Assembly: GCF_009455635.1 (NCBI RefSeq)
Contig: NZ_QPER01000002.1
Coordinates: forward strand, 3,162,001-3,226,000
Source: Paraburkholderia agricolaris
Lineage (GTDB): Bacteria; Pseudomonadota; Gammaproteobacteria; Burkholderiales; Burkholderiaceae
Reading direction: 5' to 3'
Length of the DNA stretch: 64,000 bases
The position numbers and the translations under genes were made by a program. Shown piece by piece: positions 55,014-63,328 of the stretch; the first letter of the stretch is position 1, and every line of letters starts with the position of its first letter. The notes below the pieces were generated by a model. That model was given only the letters and a program-made list of their open reading frames with translations. It searched no databases and was not told the origin of the DNA.

Positions 55014-55125
55014 AGATATCCTAATTAATATGATTTATGCACACCCTTTCAATACGAATTTCCCCATGCGGGCGGCGCGAATTATGAAACGGAGATTCAG
55101 GTTGAGTGACCCTCAGGCCTCGGTA

Positions 55126-55809
55126 TCAATCCCGGTGGTAGGTCGTGAATTCGTCGGCAGGCGCCCGTTCGGTTCGCAGCCGGTTCTCATCGGCTGAGCA
55201 GTCCTCGTACCCAATGGCCATGCCCGAGAGCAGGATCTTCTCCTCTGGAATACCGAGAACCTGATGAACGATGCCGCCATACTCGCACCACGCCTGCTGC
55301 GGGCATGAAGCGAGTCCAATGGATTGGGCGGCAATCATGACGTTTTGCATGAACATGCCACTGTCCAGCCACGAACCCGCGAGCAGGTATCGATCCATGG
55401 TGAAGAACAGCCCGACCGGCGCACCAAAGAACGTGAAGTTCCTGAGCATGGCCTCTTTCCTTGCGGCAAGGTCGCTGCGCGCTACACCGTAGAGGCCGTA
55501 GAGATCGAAGCCCACCTTGCGCCGGCGCTCCAAGTGGATGTCCTTCAGCGTTTCCGGCATGTACGCGTATTCGTCGCAGCGCTTGCCGTCCCGAGCGGCT
55601 TCAAGGACGGCATGGGACAGCCGGGCCTTCGCATTGCCGGTCACGACGTGAACATGCCAGGGCTGAATGTTCGTGCCGGAAGGCGCCCTGGCGGCGAGGT
55701 TCAGAAGAGCCTCAATATCCGCGTCCGGGACATCCTTGTCGAGGAAGCGGCGGACCGAACGACGTCGGGCAATGGCGTCGATTGCATTCAGGGAGGGCGC
55801 TGCATTCAT
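55126..55809 (-). CDS. Nitroreductase family protein
   Basis: 227 residues. The N-terminal AIARRRSVRRFLDKDVPDAD and LLNLAARAPSGTNIQPWHVH bind FMN, and the later GLASCPQQAWCEYGGIVHQV with LLSGMAIGYED is typical of NfnB/BluB-type nitroreductases. It reduces nitro groups, quinones or enoates with NAD(P)H. The frame is open to 56064, but that part overlaps the ligase; the ATG at 55809, 28 bp after the ligase stop, is used. Confidence 0.87.
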   Translation of the reverse strand: MNAAPSLNAIDAIARRRSVRRFLDKDVPDADIEALLNLAARAPSGTNIQPWHVHVVTGNAKARLSHAVLEAARDGKRCDEYAYMPETLKDIHLERRRKVGFDLYGLYGVARSDLAARKEAMLRNFTFFGAPVGLFFTMDRYLLAGSWLDSGMFMQNVMIAAQSIGLASCPQQAWCEYGGIVHQVLGIPEEKILLSGMAIGYEDCSADENRLRTERAPADEFTTYHRD

Positions 55810-55837
55810 CGTTGATTCACACCGTGATGGAAATGGG

Positions 55838-57526
55838 TCAAACCAGCGTGGTACCGGACATGGCTTCTGCCATGGCCTTCTTTCGCGCCTCGCGCAAGAC
55901 GAAGCGCTGCACCTTGCCGCTCGGCGTCTTAGGGAGTTCGTTGGCGAAATGGACCTGACGGGGATAGGCGTGGGCCGCGTAACGCGTCTTGACCCATTGC
56001 TGAAGCTCGGCTTCCATTGCGGGCGTCGCGCTCGACAACTGGCGCAGCACGACGAAAGCCTCAAGGACTTCGCCTCGCACCTTGTCAGGCACCGCGATCA
56101 CGGCACACTCCGCGACCGCCGGATGCGCCGAAAGCACCGACTCCACCTCGAACGGACCTATCCGGTATCCGGCCATGATGATCACGTCATCCTCGCGGGA
56201 CGAAAAGAAGAAGTAGCCGTCTTCATCGAGACGGCCGAGGTCGCCCGACAAGTACCACTTGCCGGCGCCGGCAAACTTCTCCGCACTCTTCTCCGGATCG
56301 TTCTGGTAGCCCGCAAACCAGGCAAGGGGACTATCACGGACGACGAACGCCACGCGACCCACCTGCCCGGCCTCAACCTCGACGTCCTCATCGCGGTGAA
56401 GCACGACTGCTTTCCATCCAGGAAGCGGAACCCCCATGGACCCCGCCTTGACAGGGCCAGCCAGCCGTTCGTCATGGTGATTGTTGATGAGCATGCCGGC
56501 TTCCGTTTGACCGTAGTGGTCGAAAACCTGCACGCCCAGCGCACCCACCGCCCATTCGTTCACGTCCGGCGTGAGCGGCTCTCCTGCACTGGAGGCGCAA
56601 CGCAGATGCAAGCCGGCTGGCGGCTGCTTCTCGGAACACAGCAAAGAGCGGTAGACCGTCGGCGCGGCAGCGAAATTGGTCACTTTGCGGTCGACGAGAA
56701 CCCGGTACGTAGTCTCTGCATCGAAACCAGCCTTCAGCAGAACGCTATGGACGCCGGTACAAAGTGAACCGAGAACGCCGAAGTAGAGCCCGTAAGCCCA
56801 TCCTGGGTCAGCCGCACACCAGTAGACGTCGTCATGGCGCAGACCAATGCCGAACTCGAGGTAGGCATGAAACGATGCAAGCGCGCGGATGGGAACCACC
56901 ACCCCCTTTGGGCGGCCCGTGGTGCCCGACGTGTAGATGTGAATGAATGGAGCGTCGCCTCCTTGCACTGCCGGCAACACCGGCGGCGCTTCAGTTTCGA
57001 GAACCGACTGGAAGCTGCAGGAGAACCCGCTCGTCACATCCCCTTTGGTTCCGCCAATGACGACGGCCTGGAGCGTGCGGCGTTCCAGCACGTCCTCATC
57101 CGGCAGCAACTTTGGGAGCTGCGCAGCGTCGCAAATCACGACCTTTGCTTTGCTGCCCGACAGTCGCGGCGCAATCGCAGCAGGGGCGAACGCGGTGAAA
57201 AGCGGCACATGCACTGCGCCCAGTCTCCAGATGGCCATCAAGGCGATCAGGTACTCCTTGCTCTTCCCGGCAAGGGTTGCGACGCGATCACCCTGCCGCA
57301 CACCCAGGGACGCCAGGCCTGCAGCAAAGGATTCGGACTCGCGTTTCAGTTCACCATACGTCATCCGCTCGGTCTGAAGCGTTGCGTCGACAACGTCGTA
57401 GGCGACACTCGCCGGATCGTGCCGGTCGCAAAGCAACCACGCAAGACTGGCGGTTTGAACGCCGTATTGACCGAGCAGATCGGAAATCCGTTTTGCTGGA
57501 TCCACGTGTGATGCGCTGAGGTCCAT
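55838..57526 (-). CDS. AMP-dependent acyl-CoA synthetase
   Basis: 562 residues of the ANL superfamily. The P-loop-like HIYTSGTTGRPKGVVVP (about 210-226), FDHYGQTEAGMLINNHHDER, the hinge LSGDLGRLDEDGYFFFSSRE and the catalytic Lys in PKTPSGKVQRFVLRE are present. The sequence is closest in feel to acetyl/propionyl or medium-chain CoA ligases. It heads the minus-strand ligase-nitroreductase pair and is divergent from the TetR gene across a perfect operator dyad. Confidence 0.92.
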   Translation of the reverse strand: MDLSASHVDPAKRISDLLGQYGVQTASLAWLLCDRHDPASVAYDVVDATLQTERMTYGELKRESESFAAGLASLGVRQGDRVATLAGKSKEYLIALMAIWRLGAVHVPLFTAFAPAAIAPRLSGSKAKVVICDAAQLPKLLPDEDVLERRTLQAVVIGGTKGDVTSGFSCSFQSVLETEAPPVLPAVQGGDAPFIHIYTSGTTGRPKGVVVPIRALASFHAYLEFGIGLRHDDVYWCAADPGWAYGLYFGVLGSLCTGVHSVLLKAGFDAETTYRVLVDRKVTNFAAAPTVYRSLLCSEKQPPAGLHLRCASSAGEPLTPDVNEWAVGALGVQVFDHYGQTEAGMLINNHHDERLAGPVKAGSMGVPLPGWKAVVLHRDEDVEVEAGQVGRVAFVVRDSPLAWFAGYQNDPEKSAEKFAGAGKWYLSGDLGRLDEDGYFFFSSREDDVIIMAGYRIGPFEVESVLSAHPAVAECAVIAVPDKVRGEVLEAFVVLRQLSSATPAMEAELQQWVKTRYAAHAYPRQVHFANELPKTPSGKVQRFVLREARKKAMAEAMSGTTLV

Positions 57527-57577
57527 CTCTATCTCCTGATGTTATTCATTGACCACCCGACCTGCATGGTTCAAGCA

Positions 57578-57602
57578 TTAAGTGAAATCACGATTCACTT
57601 AA
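57578..57602. promoter_or_regulatory. TetR operator dyad between ligase and TetR genes
   Basis: TTAAGTGAA, 7-nt spacer ATCACGA, TTCACTTAA is a perfect 9-bp inverted repeat located about 50 bp before the ligase start and about 115 bp before the TetR start. A related half-site, TCACTTAAA, appears after the TetR gene near 58.49 kb. Confidence 0.6.
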
Positions 57603-57716
57603 GAATATGGAGCATCAGAAAGCCTGTCAAGGCCGACGCGATCCGTGTTAGTACCAGGAGGGTGCTCGGCGTTGCACCGGTAACGCACTGCAACCCGGGC
57701 GATTGGCCATGCCATA

Positions 57717-58457
57717 ATGGAAATTGAAGGTGCTTATGGCGTCGGCCAGGTGTCGCGTTGCGGGCAGTCCGGCCGCATGCGAATGCAAAAACAGAGACCG
57801 TGGACAGAAATGCAAGATCTAGCTAGCGCACCGCGCGTTCGCATCCGTCGTCGCGGCGCAGACAAATACCCGTTGATCCTCAAGGCGGCGCGAGGCCTCG
57901 TCGCCGAAGCGGGATTTCGCGAGGCCCAGATGTCGTCGATCGCAGACGCCGCGGGAATAGCGATTGGCACGCTGTATCGCTACTTCCCGTCGAAGACGGA
58001 GTTGATGGTCGAGATAGTAAAAACGACCGCGCAGCGGGAAGTCGACGTTGTTGCCGGGATTGCGATGCGCGATGGCACCGCGCGCGAGCGACTCGGTGCA
58101 GCCGCCTGGACGTTTGCCAGTCGAGCGCTGCGGGGCCACAGGCTTGCGTATGCACTGGTCGCCGAGCCAGTAGAGCCCGATGTTGAAGCGGCCCGATTGG
58201 TGTATCACCGTGCGTTATCGCGGGTTTTCAGGACCATCATCGAACAGGGGATCGCGACAGGCGAGTTCCCCACCCAGAACGCAGGAGCTTCGGCCGATTG
58301 CATAGTCGGCTGCCTGTTTGAAGGGCTGGTGGCACCGCTGACCAATGACGCTGCCAACGGTGGCCAGCAATTGACGACTCATGCATCGGCAATCATCAGC
58401 TTTTGCTTGCGGGGCGTCTCGGGTAGTTCATTGCCTTTCGAGTGCGCAGATCAATAA
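57717..58457 (+). CDS. TetR family transcriptional regulator
   Basis: Up to 246 residues. The helix-turn-helix is MSSIADAAGIAIGTLYRYFP with SKTEL following, then a ligand domain with ERLGAAAWTFASRALRGHRL, typical of acyl-CoA or aromatic-responsive TetRs. The start is uncertain: ATGs at 57717, 57777 and 57783 are all in frame, the later ones giving a more usual length. Divergent from the acyl-CoA synthetase gene, its likely target. Confidence 0.87.
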   Translation: MEIEGAYGVGQVSRCGQSGRMRMQKQRPWTEMQDLASAPRVRIRRRGADKYPLILKAARGLVAEAGFREAQMSSIADAAGIAIGTLYRYFPSKTELMVEIVKTTAQREVDVVAGIAMRDGTARERLGAAAWTFASRALRGHRLAYALVAEPVEPDVEAARLVYHRALSRVFRTIIEQGIATGEFPTQNAGASADCIVGCLFEGLVAPLTNDAANGGQQLTTHASAIISFCLRGVSGSSLPFECADQ

Positions 58458-58550
58458 CGACCTAGGCGCAGATTTAACAGCAAAGCGTCACTTAAATGGA
58501 ATTTAGGTTCGCTTAAAAGAATGCGAACAGGCGCCGGTTTGCGATCGTGG

Positions 58551-59049
58551 TCAGACGAGTTGCAGATGGCCAGCGTGCCGTGCAGGGTTGCTGCCGGCGC
58601 GATGGTCCAGCACAGTCTCAGTGTCGAGGATGGTCTTGATGCGGCCGCGCACGCGGCGCGCGGTCTCCGGCTTTTTTGTCCAGATCGGCTGGAGAATCCG
58701 CACGATCATCGCGATATCGATGTCACGCACCCGGACTTCGCCAATCACAGAATACGCATACGTGCTAAGTGTGTTGCGCCACGGCTGGACATGCTTACGA
58801 TTGCGCCACAGAGGTTCCTGTACACGGATAAACGCTTCAGTTGCCTCACGGAAGTCACGTTGGCATCCGACGAGATATCGAGCAGCTGTCTACGCTGCTG
58901 CTCCCGCCAAGCTTGAACCGAAACACCCATGAACGCGCACCGCTGTCAGCGATCTGCATGTAGAGACCTCCGCCCTCCGCATAATGGCTCGGGGCCGCCT
59001 CCTTTGCGACCCGCAACGCGCTAAGCCGATGCAATTGTCGTCCTGCCAT
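58551..59049 (-). pseudogene. Tyrosine recombinase (DUF4102-type integrase) remnant
   Basis: The start at 59049 reads MAGRQLHRLSALRVAKEAAP then YAEGGGLYMQIADSGARSWV and FRFKLGG, the arm-binding N-terminal domain of P4-like integrases. Frameshifts follow. Near 58748-58551 the core-binding domain reappears as IGEVRVRDIDIAMIVRILQP, IWTKKPETARRVRGRIKTIL, ENPAR-like SNPARHAGHLQLV and stops. The catalytic R-H-R-Y domain is missing. It lies beside the right direct repeat, as expected for an integrase at an attachment site. Confidence 0.8.
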
Positions 59050-59127
59050 GTTGCCATCCATTCCTACCCACGAAACCCATCCCGCTACCCATACTTCGTG
59101 AGGAAATTGTGCGAGAAGCCTTGCCGT

Positions 59128-59215
59128 GCGGAAGGCAGCCAACTCCAACAGTTGTCCACGAAAGCCTCGCCAGGTTCGACTCCCGCTCTGCCCGACGACG
59201 GCCTACCCATACTGC
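59128..59215 (+). repeat. Right copy of island-flanking direct repeat
   Basis: GCGGAAGGCAGCC ... CAGGTTCGACTCCC ... CCTACCCATACTGC, same order and orientation as 49726-49824. GGTTCGACTCC resembles a tRNA T-loop, but the surrounding stem does not pair well, so no tRNA is called. Confidence 0.6.
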
Positions 59216-59745
59216 CGCGATGCCACGCAGTTGTGAGGTTGCGGCGATAACGAGTCTTATTGCCCCGCCCTCATTTTTTGATGCGTACGCTGCGGCCCAC
59301 ATTCACACAATCCCGTTGTCGATTCCATAGCATGAATGCGTTTGCGAACGAATCCATCCTTCATTCGATAAGAGCATCCACATCTCGCCAAATCCCGTCC
59401 AAGTATGGGCCTACCAATCGGTCGTTGAGAACGAGAAAAAGTTATTCATCCAGTCGTAATCTGATTCCATACGGAACGCTCGATTGTTCTGATCATCACC
59501 CGCGACCCGGTCGCCTAAGCTTGGCTCTTCGTTAATATTGGTGACAAGTCGCAGTTCCACTTCACGTTTCTCGCCCAACGGTCCATTCATTTTCAACATA
59601 GATCTTTCACTCATTTAACTGGCCCACATTTACATCAAGAACGTGTTAACGGCCGTTAGCCCTATCTCTTCAGTGAGCAGAACTTGTGCTATGGCCAGAA
59701 GAGACCTCGCACTCCGGTTCGTTAAATCCGCAACGGTCGATCGGA

Positions 59746-60021
59746 TTACGCCGCCCGTCTGCTACGCACTGCTCGACGCAACAGCGTCGGCGGCGCCCCC
59801 TCCACATTCCCCCGCGCAGTCCGGATGGCTTTATCGAAGCTGCTATCTGTGGCCACATGCCTGTTATCGACACTGACGAGCCAACGGTCCTCGCTGCAGC
59901 ACCAGCGAATCCTCCTCTCTTCGAGGAGCAGCGCGAACCACCGCCAAATGGAGGCATCCTCAGCGTTGGCTGCCAAGGCCGCCGCTGCTCTGGCACGCCC
60001 CATATCGTTCAGATTGCTCAC
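59746..60021 (-). CDS. Small hypothetical protein
   Basis: 91 codons. MSNLNDMGRARAAAALAANA and IWRWFALLLEERRIRWCCSE, WLVSVDNRHVATDSSFDKAI have balanced composition and look protein-like. No family or function recognised. It lies between the island boundary and the etf genes. Confidence 0.45.
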   Translation of the reverse strand: MSNLNDMGRARAAAALAANAEDASIWRWFALLLEERRIRWCCSEDRWLVSVDNRHVATDSSFDKAIRTARGNVEGAPPTLLRRAVRSRRAA

Positions 60022-60060
60022 TTGTCACCTCGTCAAACCTTGACCGTACCCTCAGTACAC

Positions 60061-61005
60061 TCAAGACAGCATGGCCTCGAACTCCGGCACGACCGTGAAC
60101 AGATCGCCCACCAGACCGTAATCGGCGACGCTGAAAATCGGCGCTTCCGGGTCTTTGTTGATCGCGACGATCACTTTGCTGTCTTTCATGCCGGCCAGAT
60201 GCTGGATCGCGCCGGAGATGCCCACTGCAACATACAGTTGCGGCGCGACGATCTTGCCGGTTTGTCCCACCTGGTAGTCGTTCGGCACAAAGCCCGCATC
60301 CACTGCGGCGCGCGATGCACCCAGCGCTGCGTTCAGCTTGTCTGCCAGCGGCTCGAGAACCTTGGTGTAGTTCTCGCCGTTGCCCAAACCGCGGCCGCCC
60401 GAAACGATGATCTTTGCCGACGTCAGTTCCGGACGGTCCAGCTTCGTCACTTCACGGCTCACGAAGGACGAGATGCCGCTGTCCGCTGCGGCTTCGATCT
60501 TCTCGACCGTTGCGCTTCCGCCTTCCGCCGCCACAGCGTCGAAACCGGTCGAACGAACCGTGATGACCTTGATCGGGTCAGCTGATTGCACCGTTGCGAT
60601 TGCGTTGCCTGCGTAGATCGGGCGCTCGAACGTATCAGCGCTGTCGACTGCGGTGATGTCGCTGATCTGCGCGACATCGAGCTTCGCGGCGATACGCGGC
60701 GCGATGTTCTTGCCGTATGCCGTTGCCGGCGCGAGGATGTGCGTGTAGTCCTTCGCGATGTTCAGCACCGTCGCTTCGACGTTTTCCGCGAGGCCCGCTT
60801 CGAGTTGCGGCGCGTCGGCGAGCAGGACCTTCGAAACGCCTGCAATCTTCGCTGCCGCATCCGCTGCGGCCTGCGCGTTGTGGCCCGCGACCAGCACGTG
60901 AATATCCCCGCCAATCTTCTGCGCCGCTGCGATCGTGTTCAGCGTCGCGGCCTTGATCGACGCGTTGTCGTGTTCTGCTATTACCAGATTAACCAGATTC
61001 GTCAT
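60061..61005 (-). CDS. etfA: Electron transfer flavoprotein alpha subunit
   Basis: 314 residues. The C-terminal FAD-binding domain shows [40 protein letters not shown] and [20 protein letters not shown], then [20 protein letters not shown]. It binds FAD and shuttles electrons from acyl-CoA dehydrogenases to ETF-QO. A GTG-initiated frame from 61023 exists, but the ATG at 61005 has a GGGAGAC ribosome site and standard N-terminus. It follows etfB by 14 bp. Confidence 0.96.
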   Translation of the reverse strand: MTNLVNLVIAEHDNASIKAATLNTIAAAQKIGGDIHVLVAGHNAQAAADAAAKIAGVSKVLLADAPQLEAGLAENVEATVLNIAKDYTHILAPATAYGKNIAPRIAAKLDVAQISDITAVDSADTFERPIYAGNAIATVQSADPIKVITVRSTGFDAVAAEGGSATVEKIEAAADSGISSFVSREVTKLDRPELTSAKIIVSGGRGLGNGENYTKVLEPLADKLNAALGASRAAVDAGFVPNDYQVGQTGKIVAPQLYVAVGISGAIQHLAGMKDSKVIVAINKDPEAPIFSVADYGLVGDLFTVVPEFEAMLS

Positions 61006-61019
61006 TTGCTCTGTCTCCC

Positions 61020-61769
61020 TCACAGCACCTTGGCTTCGGTCTTCAGCTTCTCGACCAGCGTCTTCACATCCGGCACCTTCACACCGGCGGAGCGCTTCGG
61101 CGGCTCGCCAACCTTCAGCGTCTTCAGGCGCGGCGTGACGTCGACATCCAGGTCTTCCGGCTTGATCGTTTCCAGCGGCTTTTTCTTCGCCTTCATGATG
61201 TTCGGCAGCGTCACATAGCGCGGCTCGTTCAGGCGCAGATCGGTCGTGATGACAGCCGGCAGCGTCAGCGACAGCGTTTCAGCGCCACCGTCCACTTCAC
61301 GCGACACCGTAGCCTTTCCGTCAGCGACGACAACCTTCGAGGCGAACGTCGCCTGCGGCAACCCGGCCAAAGCAGCCAGCATCTGGCCGGTCTGGTTCGA
61401 ATCGTCGTCGATAGCCTGCTTGCCGAGAATCACCAGCTGCGGCTGTTCCTTGTCGACCAGCGCCTTCAGCAGCTTGGCCACGGCCAGCGGCTGCAGCTCT
61501 TCCGAAGATTCGATCAGGATCGCGCGGTCCGCGCCGATTGCCAGCGCCGTGCGCAGCGTTTCCTGCGCTTGCGTGACTCCCGCCGACACGGCGATCACTT
61601 CGGTCGCCACGCCGGCTTCACGCAGACGCACCGCTTCTTCAACCGCGATCTCATCGAACGGATTCATCGACATCTTCACGTTCGCGATGTCGACGCCCGT
61701 GCCGTCCGATTTGACTCGAACTTTCACGTTGTAATCGATCACCCTCTTAACCGGCACAACAATCTTCAT
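61020..61769 (-). CDS. etfB: Electron transfer flavoprotein beta subunit
   Basis: 249 residues, starting [20 protein letters not shown] with the AMP-binding domain, [18 protein letters not shown], and the conserved [20 protein letters not shown]. It partners EtfA in the same operon. The start at 61769 gives the standard N-terminus; the frame extends to 61811 without support. ETF would link acyl-CoA dehydrogenases such as GcdH (14.2 kb) to ETF-QO (11.3 kb). Confidence 0.96.
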   Translation of the reverse strand: MKIVVPVKRVIDYNVKVRVKSDGTGVDIANVKMSMNPFDEIAVEEAVRLREAGVATEVIAVSAGVTQAQETLRTALAIGADRAILIESSEELQPLAVAKLLKALVDKEQPQLVILGKQAIDDDSNQTGQMLAALAGLPQATFASKVVVADGKATVSREVDGGAETLSLTLPAVITTDLRLNEPRYVTLPNIMKAKKKPLETIKPEDLDVDVTPRLKTLKVGEPPKRSAGVKVPDVKTLVEKLKTEAKVL

Positions 61770-62069
61770 GATTCCCTCTCCAATCGTTTGAACGCTAGTG
61801 TGCGTACTCAAACCAAGCGTTGGAATTCGGCATTCTGGAACGCCGCATTCCAGACGCTCGAATACGCGCGCAGCTGGAACGGTAAGGATCTGCGGGCGAA
61901 TCCGCAGCGACGAACCCCGTTAACCCCAGCCTAATCGCGCCTTCCGCAATCAGTAATTGAGCGACGACTTTTGCTGATGCACGCTATCACTCATCAAAGC
62001 GAGGTAATCGATTGCCCCTGCTGATCGCGACGGCTATCCGTTTTCATCAACCTACCAAAACTCGTCATC
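61770..62069. promoter_or_regulatory. Divergent promoter region etfB / TPP decarboxylase
   Basis: 300-bp non-coding stretch between divergent operons. TCTGGA and TCCAGA form an inverted pair near 61.83-61.85 kb. No specific regulator site is certain. Confidence 0.35.
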
Positions 62070-62585
62070 ATGTCAGTCAATTGGCCGGAAACAATCTTCG
62101 AGCACTTCAAAACCGCTGATGTGCGGCAAGTAGCATATGTGCCCGATGCGGGGCACAAACGTCTTATCGAACTGTGTGAAGCAGACGCCGAAATCCACGC
62201 GGTTTCGCTGACCACCGAAGAAGAAGGGGTGGCCATGATGGGCGGCGCATGGGTCGGCGGCCAGCGCGGCGTATTGCTGCTGCAGTCGAGTGGCGTGGGC
62301 AACTGCATCAACATGCTCTCGCTGCAACACGAATGCCGCATGCCCATCGTGATGCTGGTCACCATGCGCGGAGAGTGGGGCGAATTCAATCCCTGGCAGG
62401 TGGCAATGGGCAAATCCACCCAGCAAGCCCTCGAATCGGCCGGCGTTTATGTCTACCGCGCGGATGATCCCGCCGACGTCCCCGAGACCGTACGCGCCGC
62501 ACTGAATTTTGGCTACAACACGTCCCGGATGGTCGCTGTCCTGATCGGACAGCGCGTTATCGGCACCAAAAACTTTAACAAGTGA
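62070..62585 (+). CDS. TPP-dependent decarboxylase alpha subunit (sulfopyruvate decarboxylase-like)
   Basis: 171 residues corresponding to the pyrimidine-binding domain of TPP decarboxylases. The conserved activating Glu lies in SLTTEEEGVAMMGGAWVGGQ, and LLLQSSGVGNCINMLSLQHE, MLVTMRGEWGEFNPWQ follow. It resembles ComD (sulfopyruvate decarboxylase alpha) and the first half of phosphonopyruvate decarboxylase. It overlaps the beta subunit by 4 bp. The substrate, a 2-oxo acid, is unknown. Confidence 0.88.
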   Translation: MSVNWPETIFEHFKTADVRQVAYVPDAGHKRLIELCEADAEIHAVSLTTEEEGVAMMGGAWVGGQRGVLLLQSSGVGNCINMLSLQHECRMPIVMLVTMRGEWGEFNPWQVAMGKSTQQALESAGVYVYRADDPADVPETVRAALNFGYNTSRMVAVLIGQRVIGTKNFNK

Positions 62586-63199
62586 GCACGAACATGACTC
62601 AGCAGACGACGCCCCTGAACCGTCGACTGACGGTGAAGCGGATTCTCCGCGATCGGCAGCAGGACGTTCTGGCAGTAACCAGCCTTGGGAATCCGACCTT
62701 CGATGTTGCCGCCGCAGGAGATACGCCGCAGAACTTCTATCTTTGGGGTGCTATGGGCGGAGCTGTTTCCTTTGGACTCGGCATTGCGCTTGCACAACCT
62801 GAGAAGCGCGTGATCGTGTTTGTTGGCGACGGTGAAATGATGATGGGCCTCGGATCGCTCGCGACCGTGGGCGTCGATCGGCCGGCCAATCTCTCGATCG
62901 TCGTGATCGACAACGAACACTACGCGGAAACGGGTATGCAACTCGCCCATGCGGGGCGCGGTGTCGACATCACGGCAATCGCGCGCGCGGCCGGGTTCGA
63001 AAAGGCGACGACGGTCTACACGGAGGGCGAACTCGAAGAATATGTCGACGTCATTCTCAAGGCCAAGGGTCCCGTGCTCGTCACGGTAAAGGTCGGAACC
63101 GACCCCGAGCCCACCGCCCTTCCGCCCCGGGACGGTCCGTACCTGCGAAGCCGTTTCCGCGAAGCACTGCTTGGCGCGAAGGCCCACGCAAGTCAATAA
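62582..63199 (+). CDS. TPP-dependent decarboxylase beta subunit (ComE-like)
   Basis: 205 residues with the TPP/Mg motif GDGEMMMGLGSLATVGVDRP ending in VVIDN, and NEHYAETGMQLAHAGRGVDI typical of sulfopyruvate/phosphonopyruvate decarboxylase C-terminal domains. It forms the active site with the alpha subunit. A GTG start overlaps the alpha stop (GTGA); an ATG at 62594 is an alternative. A strong terminator follows. Confidence 0.88.
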   Translation: MSTNMTQQTTPLNRRLTVKRILRDRQQDVLAVTSLGNPTFDVAAAGDTPQNFYLWGAMGGAVSFGLGIALAQPEKRVIVFVGDGEMMMGLGSLATVGVDRPANLSIVVIDNEHYAETGMQLAHAGRGVDITAIARAAGFEKATTVYTEGELEEYVDVILKAKGPVLVTVKVGTDPEPTALPPRDGPYLRSRFREALLGAKAHASQ

Positions 63200-63223
63200 G
63201 CGCCAAGGCGCGGACTCCTGAAG

Positions 63224-63262
63224 GAAAGCGGTGTGGCGGCTAACTGCCGCCCCACCGCTTTC
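63224..63262 (+). terminator. Strong hairpin after decarboxylase genes
   Basis: GAAAGCGGTG pairs with CACCGCTTTC (63224-63233 / 63253-63262), and the inner GGCGGC pairs with GCCGCC around a TAACT loop. One internal mismatch. Followed by T/C-rich sequence. It ends the decarboxylase operon. Confidence 0.8.
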
Positions 63263-63328
63263 TTCGCTCCCGCCCCGCTTTGCCCCCCTGTACAATCGAG
63301 ATCACCGTGACTTCACGCTGATCCCCTT

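Larger units (their letters stand above)
58458..60060. other. Right boundary of putative island with integrase relic
   Basis: Contains the integrase remnant (58551-59049), TACCCA-rich DNA upstream of it (59061-59095), the right direct repeat (59128-59215), an AT-richer stretch (59.28-59.64 kb) with no recognisable gene, and a possible small conserved gene on the minus strand at 59746-60021. Confidence 0.5.

Noticed and set aside
55667..56767. 366-codon plus-strand open frame
   Set aside because: Antisense to the nitroreductase and acyl-CoA synthetase genes.
59161..59200. Possible tRNA 3' half
   Set aside because: GGTTCGACTCC looks like a T-loop, but the flanking bases do not form a proper T-stem or acceptor stem, and no anticodon arm was found.
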